Below are positions 50,925-59,798 of a stretch of DNA of 64,000 nt, in pieces; position 1 is the stretch's first letter; every line of letters begins with the position of its first letter. The DNA comes from UBA1738 sp045580145 (GTDB taxonomy: Bacteria > Bacillota > Clostridia > UBA1381): the NCBI GenBank assembly GCA_045580145.1, contig JAZNNI010000093.1, forward strand, positions 1 through 64,000, given 5' to 3'. The notes under the pieces are model-generated. The model did not search any database. It was given only the letters and a program-made list of their open reading frames with translations, and had not been told where the DNA came from. Both the position numbers and the translations under genes were made by a program.

Positions 50925-53900
50925 TCAGTCAAAAAGTGAAATCTGGTCTTTTTCGGGAAGATTAAGGCATCCCGCCTCTATCAGCATATCAATAATCGTC
51001 TTTGTCGCGCCCGTGCGAATTCTGAACTCCTCAATAGTTTTAAACTCACCATCCTCACGTGCCTCAACGATTGCCTTTGCAGCATTATCGCCCATTCCTG
51101 GGAAAGCATTTAAAGGAGGAAGTATTCCCTCCGGTGTTGGCAAAAACTTTGTCGCGTCCGACTTATAAAGGTCAATCGGGATAAAACCCACACCTCTTGC
51201 ATACATTTCAACACATATTTCAAGAATTGGAACAAGGTTTTCCTCCTTAGGCGAAATCGTACCACTATTTTTCTTTTCCTTTAATTCCTCAATCGCCTGT
51301 CTTGCAACCCCTATACCCTTTGTCATAATCGACGCATCAAAGTCATCGGCACGCACCGAGAAATATGCAATATAGAACGCTTCAGGGTAATACACCTTAA
51401 AATATGCTATTCTGAATGCCATAGTAACATATGCTACAGCGTGTGCTTTCGGGAACATATACTTAATCTTTTTACAAGAATCCATATACCATTCCGGCAC
51501 CCCTGCCGCTTTCATTGCTTCCTCGTCCTCTGGCTTTAAGCCCTTTCCTTTTCTTACTGCCTCCATTATCTTAAAGGCGTGACCTGCCTCAACTCCGCAG
51601 GCAATTAAGTAAATCATAATATCGTCTCTTGCACAAATTGAGTGTGAAAGGTCGCAAAGACCTTGCCTGATAAGCTCCTGTGCATTACCGAGCCACACGT
51701 CTGTTCCGTGCGAAAGTCCTGAAATTCTGACAAGCTCAGAGAATTTCGTAGGCTTTGTATCCTCAAGCATCTGGCGCACAAACTTAGTACCAAATTCCGG
51801 TACTCCGTATGTTCCAAGCTCAGTTCCTATATCCTCACCATCTTTTATATTCAGTGCTTCATTTGATGTAAAGAGGCTCAGCGTTTTTGCATCACCCAAA
51901 GGAATAGTCTTTGCATCAAGTCCTGTTAAATCTTCAAGCATTCTAATTACCGTCGGGTCATCGTGACCAAGTTCGTCAAGCTTTAAGAGGTTCTGGTCAA
52001 TAGAATGGTAGTCAAAATGTGTTGTTATTATCGTTGATTTTACGTCATCCGCCGGATGCTGCACAGGGCAAAATTCGTGAATATCGTTTGTGTATGGCAC
52101 TACAATTATTCCGCCAGGGTGCTGTCCTGACGTTCTTTTTACTCCAACACAGCCCGCCGCCAGTCTCTTCATTTCTGCATTTCTTATATGAATACCTCGC
52201 TCCTCAGCATATTTTTTAACATATCCAAAAGCTGTTTTTTCTGCAACTGTACCGATAGTTCCGGCTCTGAAAACGTGGCCTTCTCCAAAAAATGTTTCTG
52301 TGTACTTATGAATAGTTGGCTGATATTCTCCCGAAAAGTTAAGGTCAATATCTGGCTCTTTATCGCCTTTAAATCCAAGGAAGGTCTCAAAAGGAATATC
52401 GTGTCCGTCCTTTTTATATTCTGTCCCGCACTTCGGGCAAACCTTATCAGGAAGGTCACACCCCGAAATACCCGTATCACTTCCTACAAGCTCAAAATTT
52501 TTACAATTCGGGCAAATATAATGTGCAGGAAGCGAGTTAACCTCTGTGATATCTGACAAAAAGGCAACAAAAGATGAGCCGACAGAACCTCTTGAACCTA
52601 CCAGATATCCGTCGTCCAAAGATTTTCGCACAAGCTCCTGTGCAATCCTATACATAACTGAAAAGCCGTAAGTTGTAATAGAATAAAGCTCTTTATCAAG
52701 ACGTGCCTGCACAACTTCGGGTAGCGGGTCGCCGTAGATTTCCTTAGCTTTTGCGAGTGAATCGTTTACAATGCCCTCCTTTGCTCCATCTACAACAGGT
52801 GGACATTTTGTAGTTGGAATAGGACGCACCTTTTCCACCATATCTGCAATCAGGTTTGTATTTTCAACAACCACCTCATATGCCTTTTCTTCGCCTAAAT
52901 ATGCAAACTCTTCAAGCATTTCCTCGGTGGTCCGAAAATATAGCGGTGCTTGATTGTCGGCATCCGAAAAGCCTTTATAGTTCATAAGTATTTTTCGATA
53001 GCTCGCACCCTCTGGATCTAAAAAATGCACGTCACAGGTAGCAACAACTGGTTTTGCATACTTTTCACCGAGTGCTACTATCTGCCTGTTTAAATTCTTT
53101 AGGTCTTCATCCGTATTGATATCAGGAAATTCATCCGACAGCTTCATATAGGCATTATTGCCGATAGGCTGAATTTCCAGATAATCATAAAATGAAACAA
53201 TTTTTTCAATTTTCTCATCAGATGCTTTTTCAACAACAGCGCGGAAAAGTTCACCAGCCTCACAGGCAGAGCCAATAATTAAGCCATCTCTTTTTTCCTC
53301 AATAAGACTCCTCGGAAGTCTCGGCGTCCTGTAAAAATAATCAAGATGCGATTTTGTCACCATTTCATAGATGTGCCTTATACCCTGAAGATTTTTAGCA
53401 AGCAAAATTATGTGGTTGGCTCTGTTCCTTTTCGCTGCACCACGCATATCAAAATCATTGTTCAGGCTCGATACCTGATTTTTCCCTTGCTGCCTCAACT
53501 CTTCGAGCATCTTAATAAAAATATCTGCAGTTGCCTTTGCATCATCAACTGCTCTATGGTGATTTTCAAGCACGATATTTAAATGCTTAGACAGATTATT
53601 AAGCTTATAGTTTCCTAAATCAGGATAAAGACACTTTGCAAGAATCAAGGTATCAAGATGTGCAAATGGGTACTCTAATTTACACCTCTCTGCCGCCACC
53701 TTAATAAATCCTGTATCAAATTTTGCATTATGTGCAACAAGTACACATCCGCTGCAAAACTCAAAAAATTCAGGCAAAATCTCTTTTATTTCCGGTGCAT
53801 CCTTAACCATATCGTCTGTAATTGATGTAAGCTCAACAATTTTTGGTGGTATAGGTCTTTTTGGATTTACAAAAGTCCCCCATTTTTCAGTTATCTCTCC

Positions 53901-54986
53901 ATTTACAACCTTAACTGCACCAATCTCGGTAATTTCATCATTATCCTTGGAAAGTCCTGTGGTTTCGATGTCAAATACAACAAAGCTGCCATTCAAAGGC
54001 ATATCGGTTTCACCCTCGGTAATTTTTGCGGTATCATCAACCAAATATCCTTCAACACCATAAATCACCTTAATCTTCTCATTATCGCCCGAAGCTTTCA
54101 ATGCATCAGGATATGACTGAACGACACCGTGGTCAGTAATCGCAATCGCCGAATGCCCCCACGATACCGCACGATTTATAAGCGCAGCTGCCGAAGATAC
54201 AGCGTCCATCTGAGACATCTGTGTATGCAGATGTAGTTCTACCCTTTTTTTCTCGCTATTGTCCTGTTTTTCTTCAGGGGGTGCCGCATAGCAAACAGAG
54301 TTTGCCATTACTACAACCTCTTTTGCATAATCATTATATTGTGCCTTTCCCTTGATTGCTACGTATACGCCAGCCTTTAGTCCGCCTTTTTCTACACTTT
54401 TATTTACCTTACCAAAAGCCTTTTTGACTTCTTCAAATTTTTCTTCATTCTCTTCTTTTATCTCTATAAAAAACTGAACCGAAATTGAATCCTCAAAATC
54501 AGTCACGTCAAGCATTACAAGATGAAATTCCTTGCCGCTTTTTTTACTTTTTATATCCTTTATTTCTGCGACAAAAACTGTACCCTCAAAGCAAACCACA
54601 TCAGAATTTTCATTAATTGCCGAAATAGGCATAAGTTCAGAGCGTATGCTACTACCATAAATAACACCCTCCGAATGCGCCTTTCCCAAATCCCTGATTT
54701 CTCTTTTTGCTACCATTTTCGGTTTTATGTATGCCTTTGCTTCTTCTTCCGTATCAAAATCAGAGGCAAAATCCTCTGCCTCAAATTTTCTTATCTCAAT
54801 ACGATTAAGATGAAGCTTCTTTGAAATCTGTTTTTCCAATTCCTCTTTCACTTCATCCGTAATATCCTCCTCCAAAAGAAGCTGAAGTTTCCTTAAATGC
54901 TTGGATATTTTCATTTTTTCTATATGCCTTCCGGCAAGCTCTGCATCCTTTATCCAGTTAAACACAGAACCAATACTTGGCTTCAT
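50925..54986 (-). CDS. polC: DNA polymerase III alpha subunit, Gram-positive PolC type
   Basis: The replicative polymerase of Firmicutes, 1353 residues (B. subtilis PolC is 1437). Order: N-terminal and OB domains (about 1-240), PHP split around the exonuclease with ELHLHTQMSQMDAVS, the proofreading exonuclease FVVFDIETTGLSKDNDEITEIG (about 335-500), palm with catalytic aspartates in PDIDLNFSGEYQ, zinc-like knuckle CPNCKNF...CPKCG, and the C-terminal helix-hairpin-helix region ending in the beta-clamp-like QISLFD. The N-terminal domain is shorter than usual. Ribosome site AAAGGAA. It stands apart from ispG, next to which it is found in many Clostridia. Confidence 0.97.
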   Translation of the reverse strand: MKPSIGSVFNWIKDAELAGRHIEKMKISKHLRKLQLLLEEDITDEVKEELEKQISKKLHLNRIEIRKFEAEDFASDFDTEEEAKAYIKPKMVAKREIRDLGKAHSEGVIYGSSIRSELMPISAINENSDVVCFEGTVFVAEIKDIKSKKSGKEFHLVMLDVTDFEDSISVQFFIEIKEENEEKFEEVKKAFGKVNKSVEKGGLKAGVYVAIKGKAQYNDYAKEVVVMANSVCYAAPPEEKQDNSEKKRVELHLHTQMSQMDAVSSAAALINRAVSWGHSAIAITDHGVVQSYPDALKASGDNEKIKVIYGVEGYLVDDTAKITEGETDMPLNGSFVVFDIETTGLSKDNDEITEIGAVKVVNGEITEKWGTFVNPKRPIPPKIVELTSITDDMVKDAPEIKEILPEFFEFCSGCVLVAHNAKFDTGFIKVAAERCKLEYPFAHLDTLILAKCLYPDLGNYKLNNLSKHLNIVLENHHRAVDDAKATADIFIKMLEELRQQGKNQVSSLNNDFDMRGAAKRNRANHIILLAKNLQGIRHIYEMVTKSHLDYFYRTPRLPRSLIEEKRDGLIIGSACEAGELFRAVVEKASDEKIEKIVSFYDYLEIQPIGNNAYMKLSDEFPDINTDEDLKNLNRQIVALGEKYAKPVVATCDVHFLDPEGASYRKILMNYKGFSDADNQAPLYFRTTEEMLEEFAYLGEEKAYEVVVENTNLIADMVEKVRPIPTTKCPPVVDGAKEGIVNDSLAKAKEIYGDPLPEVVQARLDKELYSITTYGFSVMYRIAQELVRKSLDDGYLVGSRGSVGSSFVAFLSDITEVNSLPAHYICPNCKNFELVGSDTGISGCDLPDKVCPKCGTEYKKDGHDIPFETFLGFKGDKEPDIDLNFSGEYQPTIHKYTETFFGEGHVFRAGTIGTVAEKTAFGYVKKYAEERGIHIRNAEMKRLAAGCVGVKRTSGQHPGGIIVVPYTNDIHEFCPVQHPADDVKSTIITTHFDYHSIDQNLLKLDELGHDDPTVIRMLEDLTGLDAKTIPLGDAKTLSLFTSNEALNIKDGEDIGTELGTYGVPEFGTKFVRQMLEDTKPTKFSELVRISGLSHGTDVWLGNAQELIRQGLCDLSHSICARDDIMIYLIACGVEAGHAFKIMEAVRKGKGLKPEDEEAMKAAGVPEWYMDSCKKIKYMFPKAHAVAYVTMAFRIAYFKVYYPEAFYIAYFSVRADDFDASIMTKGIGVARQAIEELKEKKNSGTISPKEENLVPILEICVEMYARGVGFIPIDLYKSDATKFLPTPEGILPPLNAFPGMGDNAAKAIVEAREDGEFKTIEEFRIRTGATKTIIDMLIEAGCLNLPEKDQISLFD

Positions 54987-55023
54987 TCTTTGTTAATTCC
55001 TTTCAAATTTCGATCATATGTAT

Positions 55024-55052
55024 ATTGTATACTTTTTTACTTTCAATTTCAA
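55024..55052 (-). promoter_or_regulatory. Promoter of polC
   Basis: TTGAAA (55052-55047), 17 bases, TACAAT (55029-55024) on the minus strand. Confidence 0.7.
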
Positions 55053-55085
55053 GGGGTATAATTTTTTTAATATTGAAAAAATATA

Positions 55086-55114
55086 TTGACAAGCACCTCA
55101 AATTGTGCTATAAT
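55086..55114 (+). promoter_or_regulatory. Promoter of tRNA-Gly
   Basis: TTGACA (55086-55091), 17 bases, TATAAT (55109-55114): both consensus boxes are perfect. Confidence 0.88.
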
Positions 55115-55127
55115 ATCCATTGCAAAT

Positions 55128-55202
55128 GCGGGAGTGGCTCAGTGGTAGAGCGTCACCTTGCCAAGGTGAACGTCGCGAGTTCGAATCTCGTCTTCCGCTC
55201 CA
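55128..55202 (+). tRNA. tRNA-Gly (GCC)
   Basis: A 75-base cloverleaf. Acceptor stem GCGGGAG with CTTCCGC (one G-T pair), D-loop AGTGGTAGA, anticodon stem-loop CACCTTGCCAAGGTG with GCC, T-loop GTTCGAATC, discriminator T and an encoded CCA. It has its own consensus promoter and terminator and stands as a single-gene unit. Confidence 0.98.
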
Positions 55203-55230
55203 AAGGTTCTTGTTTTATACAAGAACCTTT
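55203..55230 (+). terminator. Terminator of tRNA-Gly
   Basis: Stem AAGGTTCTTG/CAAGAACCTT starting at the CCA end, followed by TTTTTTATT. Confidence 0.9.
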
Positions 55231-55245
55231 TTTATTATAAAAAAT

Positions 55246-55267
55246 GCGGTAGCATTTAAGCTACCGC
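55246..55267 (-). terminator. Terminator after the secreted Ig-like protein
   Basis: Stem GCGGTAGC/GCTACCGC with a 6-base loop, followed by ATTTTTTA on the minus strand. Confidence 0.82.
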
Positions 55268-55316
55268 CTATATTTTTGATATGTTCTCCTTATTTAGCTT
55301 TCTTTTCTTAACCTTT

Positions 55317-56363
55317 TTAAACTATTTCTAGTTTTTTTATAACGCTAAGGGGATAAAGTGTGTTTGAACTGTCCCATACAAAAACTTTTATCTGTTTTGT
55401 TTTATCAGAAAGCGATGCTATATTATATTTAACGTTATTTACAACATCATTGATAGACATTACATCAACCAAAGTATTATCATCATCGTAACAAGCCACA
55501 ATCAACATACATTTCGATACCGCATTATTAATGCATATAAATTCCCTATTAATCGTCACATCGTATTTGCTTACTGTAAAAAACACATTTTTTGAAGCAG
55601 TATTTGAAGCAGCATCTGTTGCAGTTATTGTTAAGGTATGTTTGCCTTCTAAAAGTCTTCCGCTCCTGTCTATCGCACCTTCGCTCCATAAATAACTTAC
55701 ATTCACCTCTCCACTGTCGTCTGTAGCATCTACATCGAGTCTTAGTTTAGTACCTACAGGAACATAAAATTCTTCAGTCTCCAGACTTATAACAGGCGGG
55801 GTTATATCTCCCGACACTTCGGTTGTCACCACAGTTATACTGTCAACATAGAGATAAAAACTACCAACCGTCGAGTTTCTTAGTCCAAAACTGAATTGTT
55901 TTAAATATCCGTTTGAATCAGTTATGTTTTTTATATTTGAGAATGATATTTCTATCCATTCTTCGGTTGCAGACGGAGTAGAATTTATATGCCAACTGCC
56001 TCCTCCATTTGTCGTCATTCTTACAGCCTTTGTAGTTGCATGACAATATATTCGGAACTTAATCTCCTCTACATCTGATGCAATATAATTTGACAAATCA
56101 ACAGAAAAACCTATCGCGCCGGAGCCTTCTTGTGCAATTTTAAGAACATATCCCGAATACCCTGTCGGGACATTTGCATCAGCCGCTCCTGCTTCGTCGT
56201 ACATTATAAAATCGTCATATCCGTAACCTTCCGCATTTCCGCCATATGGAATTTCATCCTGTCCCATATAATCATTATAATTATAGCTTGCACAGTTTGC
56301 AAAGTTCTGAAAAAATACAAAAGTAGAAATTATTGCAATCACAAAAAACAGTTTTTTATTCAT
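55317..56363 (-). CDS. Secreted multi-domain protein with Ig-like domain
   Basis: A 348-residue exported protein, signal peptide about 1-25. An N-terminal beta-rich module (about 30-180) resembles carbohydrate-binding jelly-rolls: it includes SGYVLKIAQEGSGAIGFSVDLS, an aromatic GGGSWHINS patch and LYVDSITVV. Then an Ig-like/HYR-like domain (about 185-270, ITPPVISLETEEFYVPVGTKLRLDVDATDDSGEV) and a C-terminal beta domain seen at the ends of surface proteins of this group. No sortase signal. It starts 1 base after the phosphatase stop, with its GGAGG ribosome site inside the phosphatase end, so they are made together. Function unknown. Confidence 0.65.
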   Translation of the reverse strand: MNKKLFFVIAIISTFVFFQNFANCASYNYNDYMGQDEIPYGGNAEGYGYDDFIMYDEAGAADANVPTGYSGYVLKIAQEGSGAIGFSVDLSNYIASDVEEIKFRIYCHATTKAVRMTTNGGGSWHINSTPSATEEWIEISFSNIKNITDSNGYLKQFSFGLRNSTVGSFYLYVDSITVVTTEVSGDITPPVISLETEEFYVPVGTKLRLDVDATDDSGEVNVSYLWSEGAIDRSGRLLEGKHTLTITATDAASNTASKNVFFTVSKYDVTINREFICINNAVSKCMLIVACYDDDNTLVDVMSINDVVNNVKYNIASLSDKTKQIKVFVWDSSNTLYPLSVIKKLEIV

Positions 56364-56364
56364 A

Positions 56365-57504
56365 TCATTTTACCTCCTCAAGGAGAATGCTCTTAATTGA
56401 TGCTATTTCCTCCTCTGTAACACCTATATCGAGCATAAATGCTTCAACATCCTCTGAAAAGGTTTCTTTGGGTGAATACCTTGATATTGAATTATAAGCA
56501 TTCAGCATATTAGTATTCAGCATATAGTCTGCTGCAGCACCATCCTGACATCCTTTAGATGAAAAAAATGAAAGTTGATAGTCCATCATTATTGTATTTT
56601 TATCAACACCTAACAACCCCTGAATCAACATAACTATCGTTCCGGTACGGTCTCTTCCGAGAGAACAATGTGCGTATATAGGATAATTGTCAGGATCAGC
56701 AAATGTTTTTATTTCCGTTGCAAGAGCCTCTTGATATTCTTTTTCAAAAATCTGATGGTAATAAGGTCCATTCGCATTGATGTGCTTTACATCACTGCCA
56801 AAAGGTGACCCTCCCGCTGCTTCCGTAGAGCTTCGTATATCAAGGTCAGTTTTTATTCCCAGATCGCATATTGCAAATTCTCTACCGGCATCCGTAATGT
56901 CATTCACCTTTGCACCACGATAGAATAAACCTTCCTTCATACGATAACCATTACCAGCCAACTTCCCTCCTGCATCTCTAGTATTGCTCACACCTTCAAT
57001 ATTAACAGTTCTTGGCGACGGTAAAACCTCAAACGAGAAGATTTTGCTTTCTTTTCGTTCTTCGTCTTTAACCATTTCAATTTGCCAGTAATATGTTGTT
57101 TCGGTAAACAAATCATCTAATGCAAGTTTTTCTGCATTTGTTATGTAGTACTTAGAATCGGACATATCAGATTTCTGTGAAAGTCTCACAATATAGTAAT
57201 CAGCACCGCAGTCACTCCACTCTAATGAAATACTGTTCGGAGCAAATATATCTTTACTTTGATAATATTTGTCCGGAAATGACTTCGTATAATCATAAGA
57301 GCTGTAATACTCATACACCAAATCGTTTGCAAGGATAATTTGACTATGATTTTCCGGATTTATTGCCTGTATGCTTGTATCTGTATTGTCCACCTTTATT
57401 AATGTGAAAGAATTTTCATTTGTTGCCACAACATCAATAGATATTGAACAAAAAAATACAAATAATGATATTAAAACACCTATTGCAACAATATTTATTT
57501 TCAT
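56365..57504 (-). CDS. Secreted tyrosine-protein phosphatase
   Basis: A 379-residue exported phosphatase. Signal peptide or anchor at about 5-27; a fibronectin-like region about 85-165 (SISLEWSDCGADYYIVRLSQ, TYYWQIEM); then a catalytic domain of the bacterial Y_phosphatase3 type. Its lead-in is NTRDAGG (174-180), the active site is HCSLGRDRTG (279-288) with nucleophile C280 and R286. Substrates outside the cell could be phosphotyrosine or phospholipid/phytate-like esters; none is indicated. It diverges in style from nearby genes and pairs with the secreted Ig-like protein. Ribosome site AAAGAGG. Confidence 0.82.
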   Translation of the reverse strand: MKINIVAIGVLISLFVFFCSISIDVVATNENSFTLIKVDNTDTSIQAINPENHSQIILANDLVYEYYSSYDYTKSFPDKYYQSKDIFAPNSISLEWSDCGADYYIVRLSQKSDMSDSKYYITNAEKLALDDLFTETTYYWQIEMVKDEERKESKIFSFEVLPSPRTVNIEGVSNTRDAGGKLAGNGYRMKEGLFYRGAKVNDITDAGREFAICDLGIKTDLDIRSSTEAAGGSPFGSDVKHINANGPYYHQIFEKEYQEALATEIKTFADPDNYPIYAHCSLGRDRTGTIVMLIQGLLGVDKNTIMMDYQLSFFSSKGCQDGAAADYMLNTNMLNAYNSISRYSPKETFSEDVEAFMLDIGVTEEEIASIKSILLEEVK

Positions 57505-57579
57505 AATTTACCTCTTTCATTTAAGACAAAAAACACCTTCATATCATAATTATACTTAATCTAAAAACAAAAAATAGAT

Positions 57580-57610
57580 CATTTTGTTCATAAAATATTG
57601 CATTTTGTTC
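57580..57610 (-). repeat. Direct repeats upstream of the secreted phosphatase
   Basis: CATTTTGTTC occurs at 57580-57589 and 57601-57610, exactly 21 bp (two helical turns) apart. On the minus strand they lie upstream of a TATAAT box (57554-57549) with no good -35, as for binding sites of an AraC-type activator. Confidence 0.5.
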
Positions 57611-57622
57611 CAAGAACACAAA

Positions 57623-57648
57623 AAAAGGCTTGATTTCTCAAGCCTTTT
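57623..57648 (-). terminator. Terminator after the eda fusion gene
   Basis: Stem AAAAGGCTTGA/TCAAGCCTTTT, 4-base loop, T-run on the minus strand. Confidence 0.9.
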
Positions 57649-57651
57649 CAA

Positions 57652-58617
57652 TTACTTTTTTTGAATAAGATGCACACCAAATCCACCATATTCTTCTTCT
57701 AAATAGATGAATTTTCTTGTGCCGTCATCATTATATGTCGCACTTTCCATATTAAACTTGACACCACGCTTTGAAAGGTGATAAACCGCACGGTCAACAT
57801 TATTTGTAAGGATTGCGATATGTCCGCATTTTCCCGGTCCTTTAGCTTTCATAATCTCAAATTGAGAGCCGACAAACATTCCTTTATCCGTTTCCCTTTC
57901 AATGTTCTTTCCTACAAGCATTGATAGCATATCAGCGGTTGTTTGGGCTTCGTTTGCATTTTCGTGATTTATTCCTATATGACCGATTTCAAGTCCGAGC
58001 ATCTTGTCAACCGACTGTTTGGTAAGCTTTGTAATCTCGTCCCAGTTATCATTATCTATATAGCTTTCCTTAACCATAAAGCTTCCGCCACAAGCAAGTA
58101 TCTTCTTGTTTGCAAGATATTCATTCATATTGTCAAGGCTGACGCCGCCTGTAGGCATAAATTTAACGTCCCCATACGGAGCAGACATTGCCTTAATTTT
58201 TTCAAGACCGCCGCTCTGTTCTGCAGGGAAGAATTTTACAACTTTAAGCCCAAGCTCAAGTGCTTGTTCAATTTCAGACGGAGTTGTGCAGCCTGGAAGC
58301 GGTGTTACCCCGTTGTCCAGACACCACTTTACAACCTTTGGATTAAATCCCGGACTTACAATAAATTTCGCACCCGCGTTCAACGCTCTTTGCGCCTGTT
58401 CAATAGTCAAAACTGTTCCTGCACCCACAAGCATTTCAGGATATGCATTTGTTATTGCACGGATTGCATCTTCTGCCGCATCAGTTCTAAATGTAACCTC
58501 AGCCGCACAAAGTCCTCCGTCAATCAGTGCCTTCGCAAGAGGAACCGCTTTTTCTGAATTATTTATTTTTATTACCGGAATAATTCCTATGTTTGAAATT
58601 TCACTTAAAATATTCAT
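57652..58617 (-). CDS. eda: KDPG aldolase fused to a glyoxalase-like (VOC) domain
   Basis: From the ATG at 58617 (ribosome site GAGGTG) the protein has 321 residues. Residues 1-210 are 2-keto-3-deoxy-6-phosphogluconate aldolase, splitting KDPG into pyruvate and glyceraldehyde 3-phosphate: E40 in AAEVTFRT, Schiff-base K128 in VVKFFPAE, FMPTGGV for phosphate binding. Residues about 220-321 form a VOC/glyoxalase-like domain (LEIGHIGINHENANEA and a C-terminal YLEEEYGGFGVHLIQ). Usual Eda has about 210 residues. The partner gene kdgK lies 16 bases upstream, completing the last two steps of uronate breakdown. The role of the extra domain is unknown. Confidence 0.9.
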   Translation of the reverse strand: MNILSEISNIGIIPVIKINNSEKAVPLAKALIDGGLCAAEVTFRTDAAEDAIRAITNAYPEMLVGAGTVLTIEQAQRALNAGAKFIVSPGFNPKVVKWCLDNGVTPLPGCTTPSEIEQALELGLKVVKFFPAEQSGGLEKIKAMSAPYGDVKFMPTGGVSLDNMNEYLANKKILACGGSFMVKESYIDNDNWDEITKLTKQSVDKMLGLEIGHIGINHENANEAQTTADMLSMLVGKNIERETDKGMFVGSQFEIMKAKGPGKCGHIAILTNNVDRAVYHLSKRGVKFNMESATYNDDGTRKFIYLEEEYGGFGVHLIQKK

Positions 58618-58633
58618 ATTTTTCACCTCATAA

Positions 58634-59665
58634 TTATCTCTGAACACGACCGCTGCCGTCTCCGCCAACAAGATTGTCAACCTCGCTTCTTGTGACAATA
58701 TTCATATCTCCCGGAATAGTGTGCTTGAGTGCAGATGCTGCAACACCAAACTCAAGTGCATCCTTAAAGTTTTTACCGTCGAGCATTCTGCAGATAACAC
58801 CACCTGCAAAGCTGTCACCACCGCCTACGCGGTCAATAATAGGGCTTATTCTATATTCTTTTGAGTGATAGAATTCTTTTGTATCTCTTGAATAAATGCA
58901 GGCTGACCAGCCATTGTCAGATGCTGAGTGTGATACTCTGAGAGAAGAAATCACATATTCAAAATTGAATTTTTCCACCATCTGCTCAAATATGCTCTTA
59001 TATCCTGCAAGCTCAAGCTCTCCGCTTGTAACGTCTGTATCACCCGGTTTAAAGCCAAGTACCTTTTCCGCATCCTCTTCATTTCCAATACAAACGTCAA
59101 CATATTTCATAAGATTTGTCATAACACGCTGAGCTTTTTCGCTTGACCAAAGTTTCTTTCTAAAATTAAGGTCACATGATACCTTAACACCTTTTGCCTT
59201 TGCCGCCTTTAATGCTGCTTCTGTAAGCTCTGCTGCACTATCTGAAACAGCAGGAGTAATTCCTGTGAAATGGAACCAGTCACAGCCGTCAAAAATCTTA
59301 TCAAAATCAAAATCAGATATAGCAGCTGTTGCTATTGATGAATTTGCTCTGTCGTAAACAACATTTGATGCACGCATTGATGCACCTGTTTCAAGGAAAT
59401 ATATTCCAAGTCTATCTCCGCCTCTTGCGATATTATCGGTCTTTACGTTCATCTTGCGAAGAGCTGCAACTGCTGAGTCACCAATAGGATTTTCAGGAAC
59501 CTTTGTCACAAACTCTGCATTATGTCCGTAGTTTGCAAGAGAAACTGCCACGTTTGCTTCTCCTCCACCATAGCAAACCTCAAACTTATTTGCCTGCAAA
59601 AATCTTTGATGATTTTCTGTCGATAAGCGAAGCATAATTTCGCCCATTGTTACCACTTTTGCCAT
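58634..59665 (-). CDS. kdgK: 2-keto-3-deoxygluconate kinase (PfkB family)
   Basis: A 343-residue ribokinase-like sugar kinase. The N-terminal CYGGGEANVAVSLANYG and the catalytic/anion-hole motif RVGGGDSFAGGVICRML are intact. Next to the KDPG aldolase it is best read as KDG kinase, feeding pectin and uronate degradation into glycolysis. Ribosome site AAGGAGG. It diverges from an AraC-family gene across a shared regulatory region with a 19-bp inverted repeat. Upstream uronate enzymes are not in the window. Confidence 0.88.
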   Translation of the reverse strand: MAKVVTMGEIMLRLSTENHQRFLQANKFEVCYGGGEANVAVSLANYGHNAEFVTKVPENPIGDSAVAALRKMNVKTDNIARGGDRLGIYFLETGASMRASNVVYDRANSSIATAAISDFDFDKIFDGCDWFHFTGITPAVSDSAAELTEAALKAAKAKGVKVSCDLNFRKKLWSSEKAQRVMTNLMKYVDVCIGNEEDAEKVLGFKPGDTDVTSGELELAGYKSIFEQMVEKFNFEYVISSLRVSHSASDNGWSACIYSRDTKEFYHSKEYRISPIIDRVGGGDSFAGGVICRMLDGKNFKDALEFGVAASALKHTIPGDMNIVTRSEVDNLVGGDGSGRVQR

Positions 59666-59685
59666 TTTTATTCCTCCTTTTTATA

Positions 59686-59775
59686 ATAATATATTTGACA
59701 TATTATTTTCTTTATTATATAATAGCCATAGATTGTTTTCATCAATTATCTTACTGAATATGTCAAATATATTAT
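59686..59775. promoter_or_regulatory. Operator pair between kdgK and the AraC regulator
   Basis: ATAATATATTTGACATATT (59686-59704) and its exact reverse complement (59757-59775) are 71 bp apart centre to centre. The left copy includes the -35 TTGACA (59695-59700) of the plus-strand promoter, whose TATAAT is at 59718-59723 after 17 bases. The repeats flank both divergent starts and are likely binding sites of the adjacent AraC protein. Confidence 0.75.
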
Positions 59776-59798
59776 GATTTTATTTGAGAGGTTTTAAT

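Noticed and set aside
55120..55311. Short open frames over the tRNA-Gly gene
   Set aside because: The region is a complete tRNA with promoter and terminator; the frames have no ribosome site.
58106..58633. A 175-codon plus-strand frame opposite eda
   Set aside because: It lies entirely within the KDPG aldolase gene with its intact catalytic residues, so it is a shadow frame.
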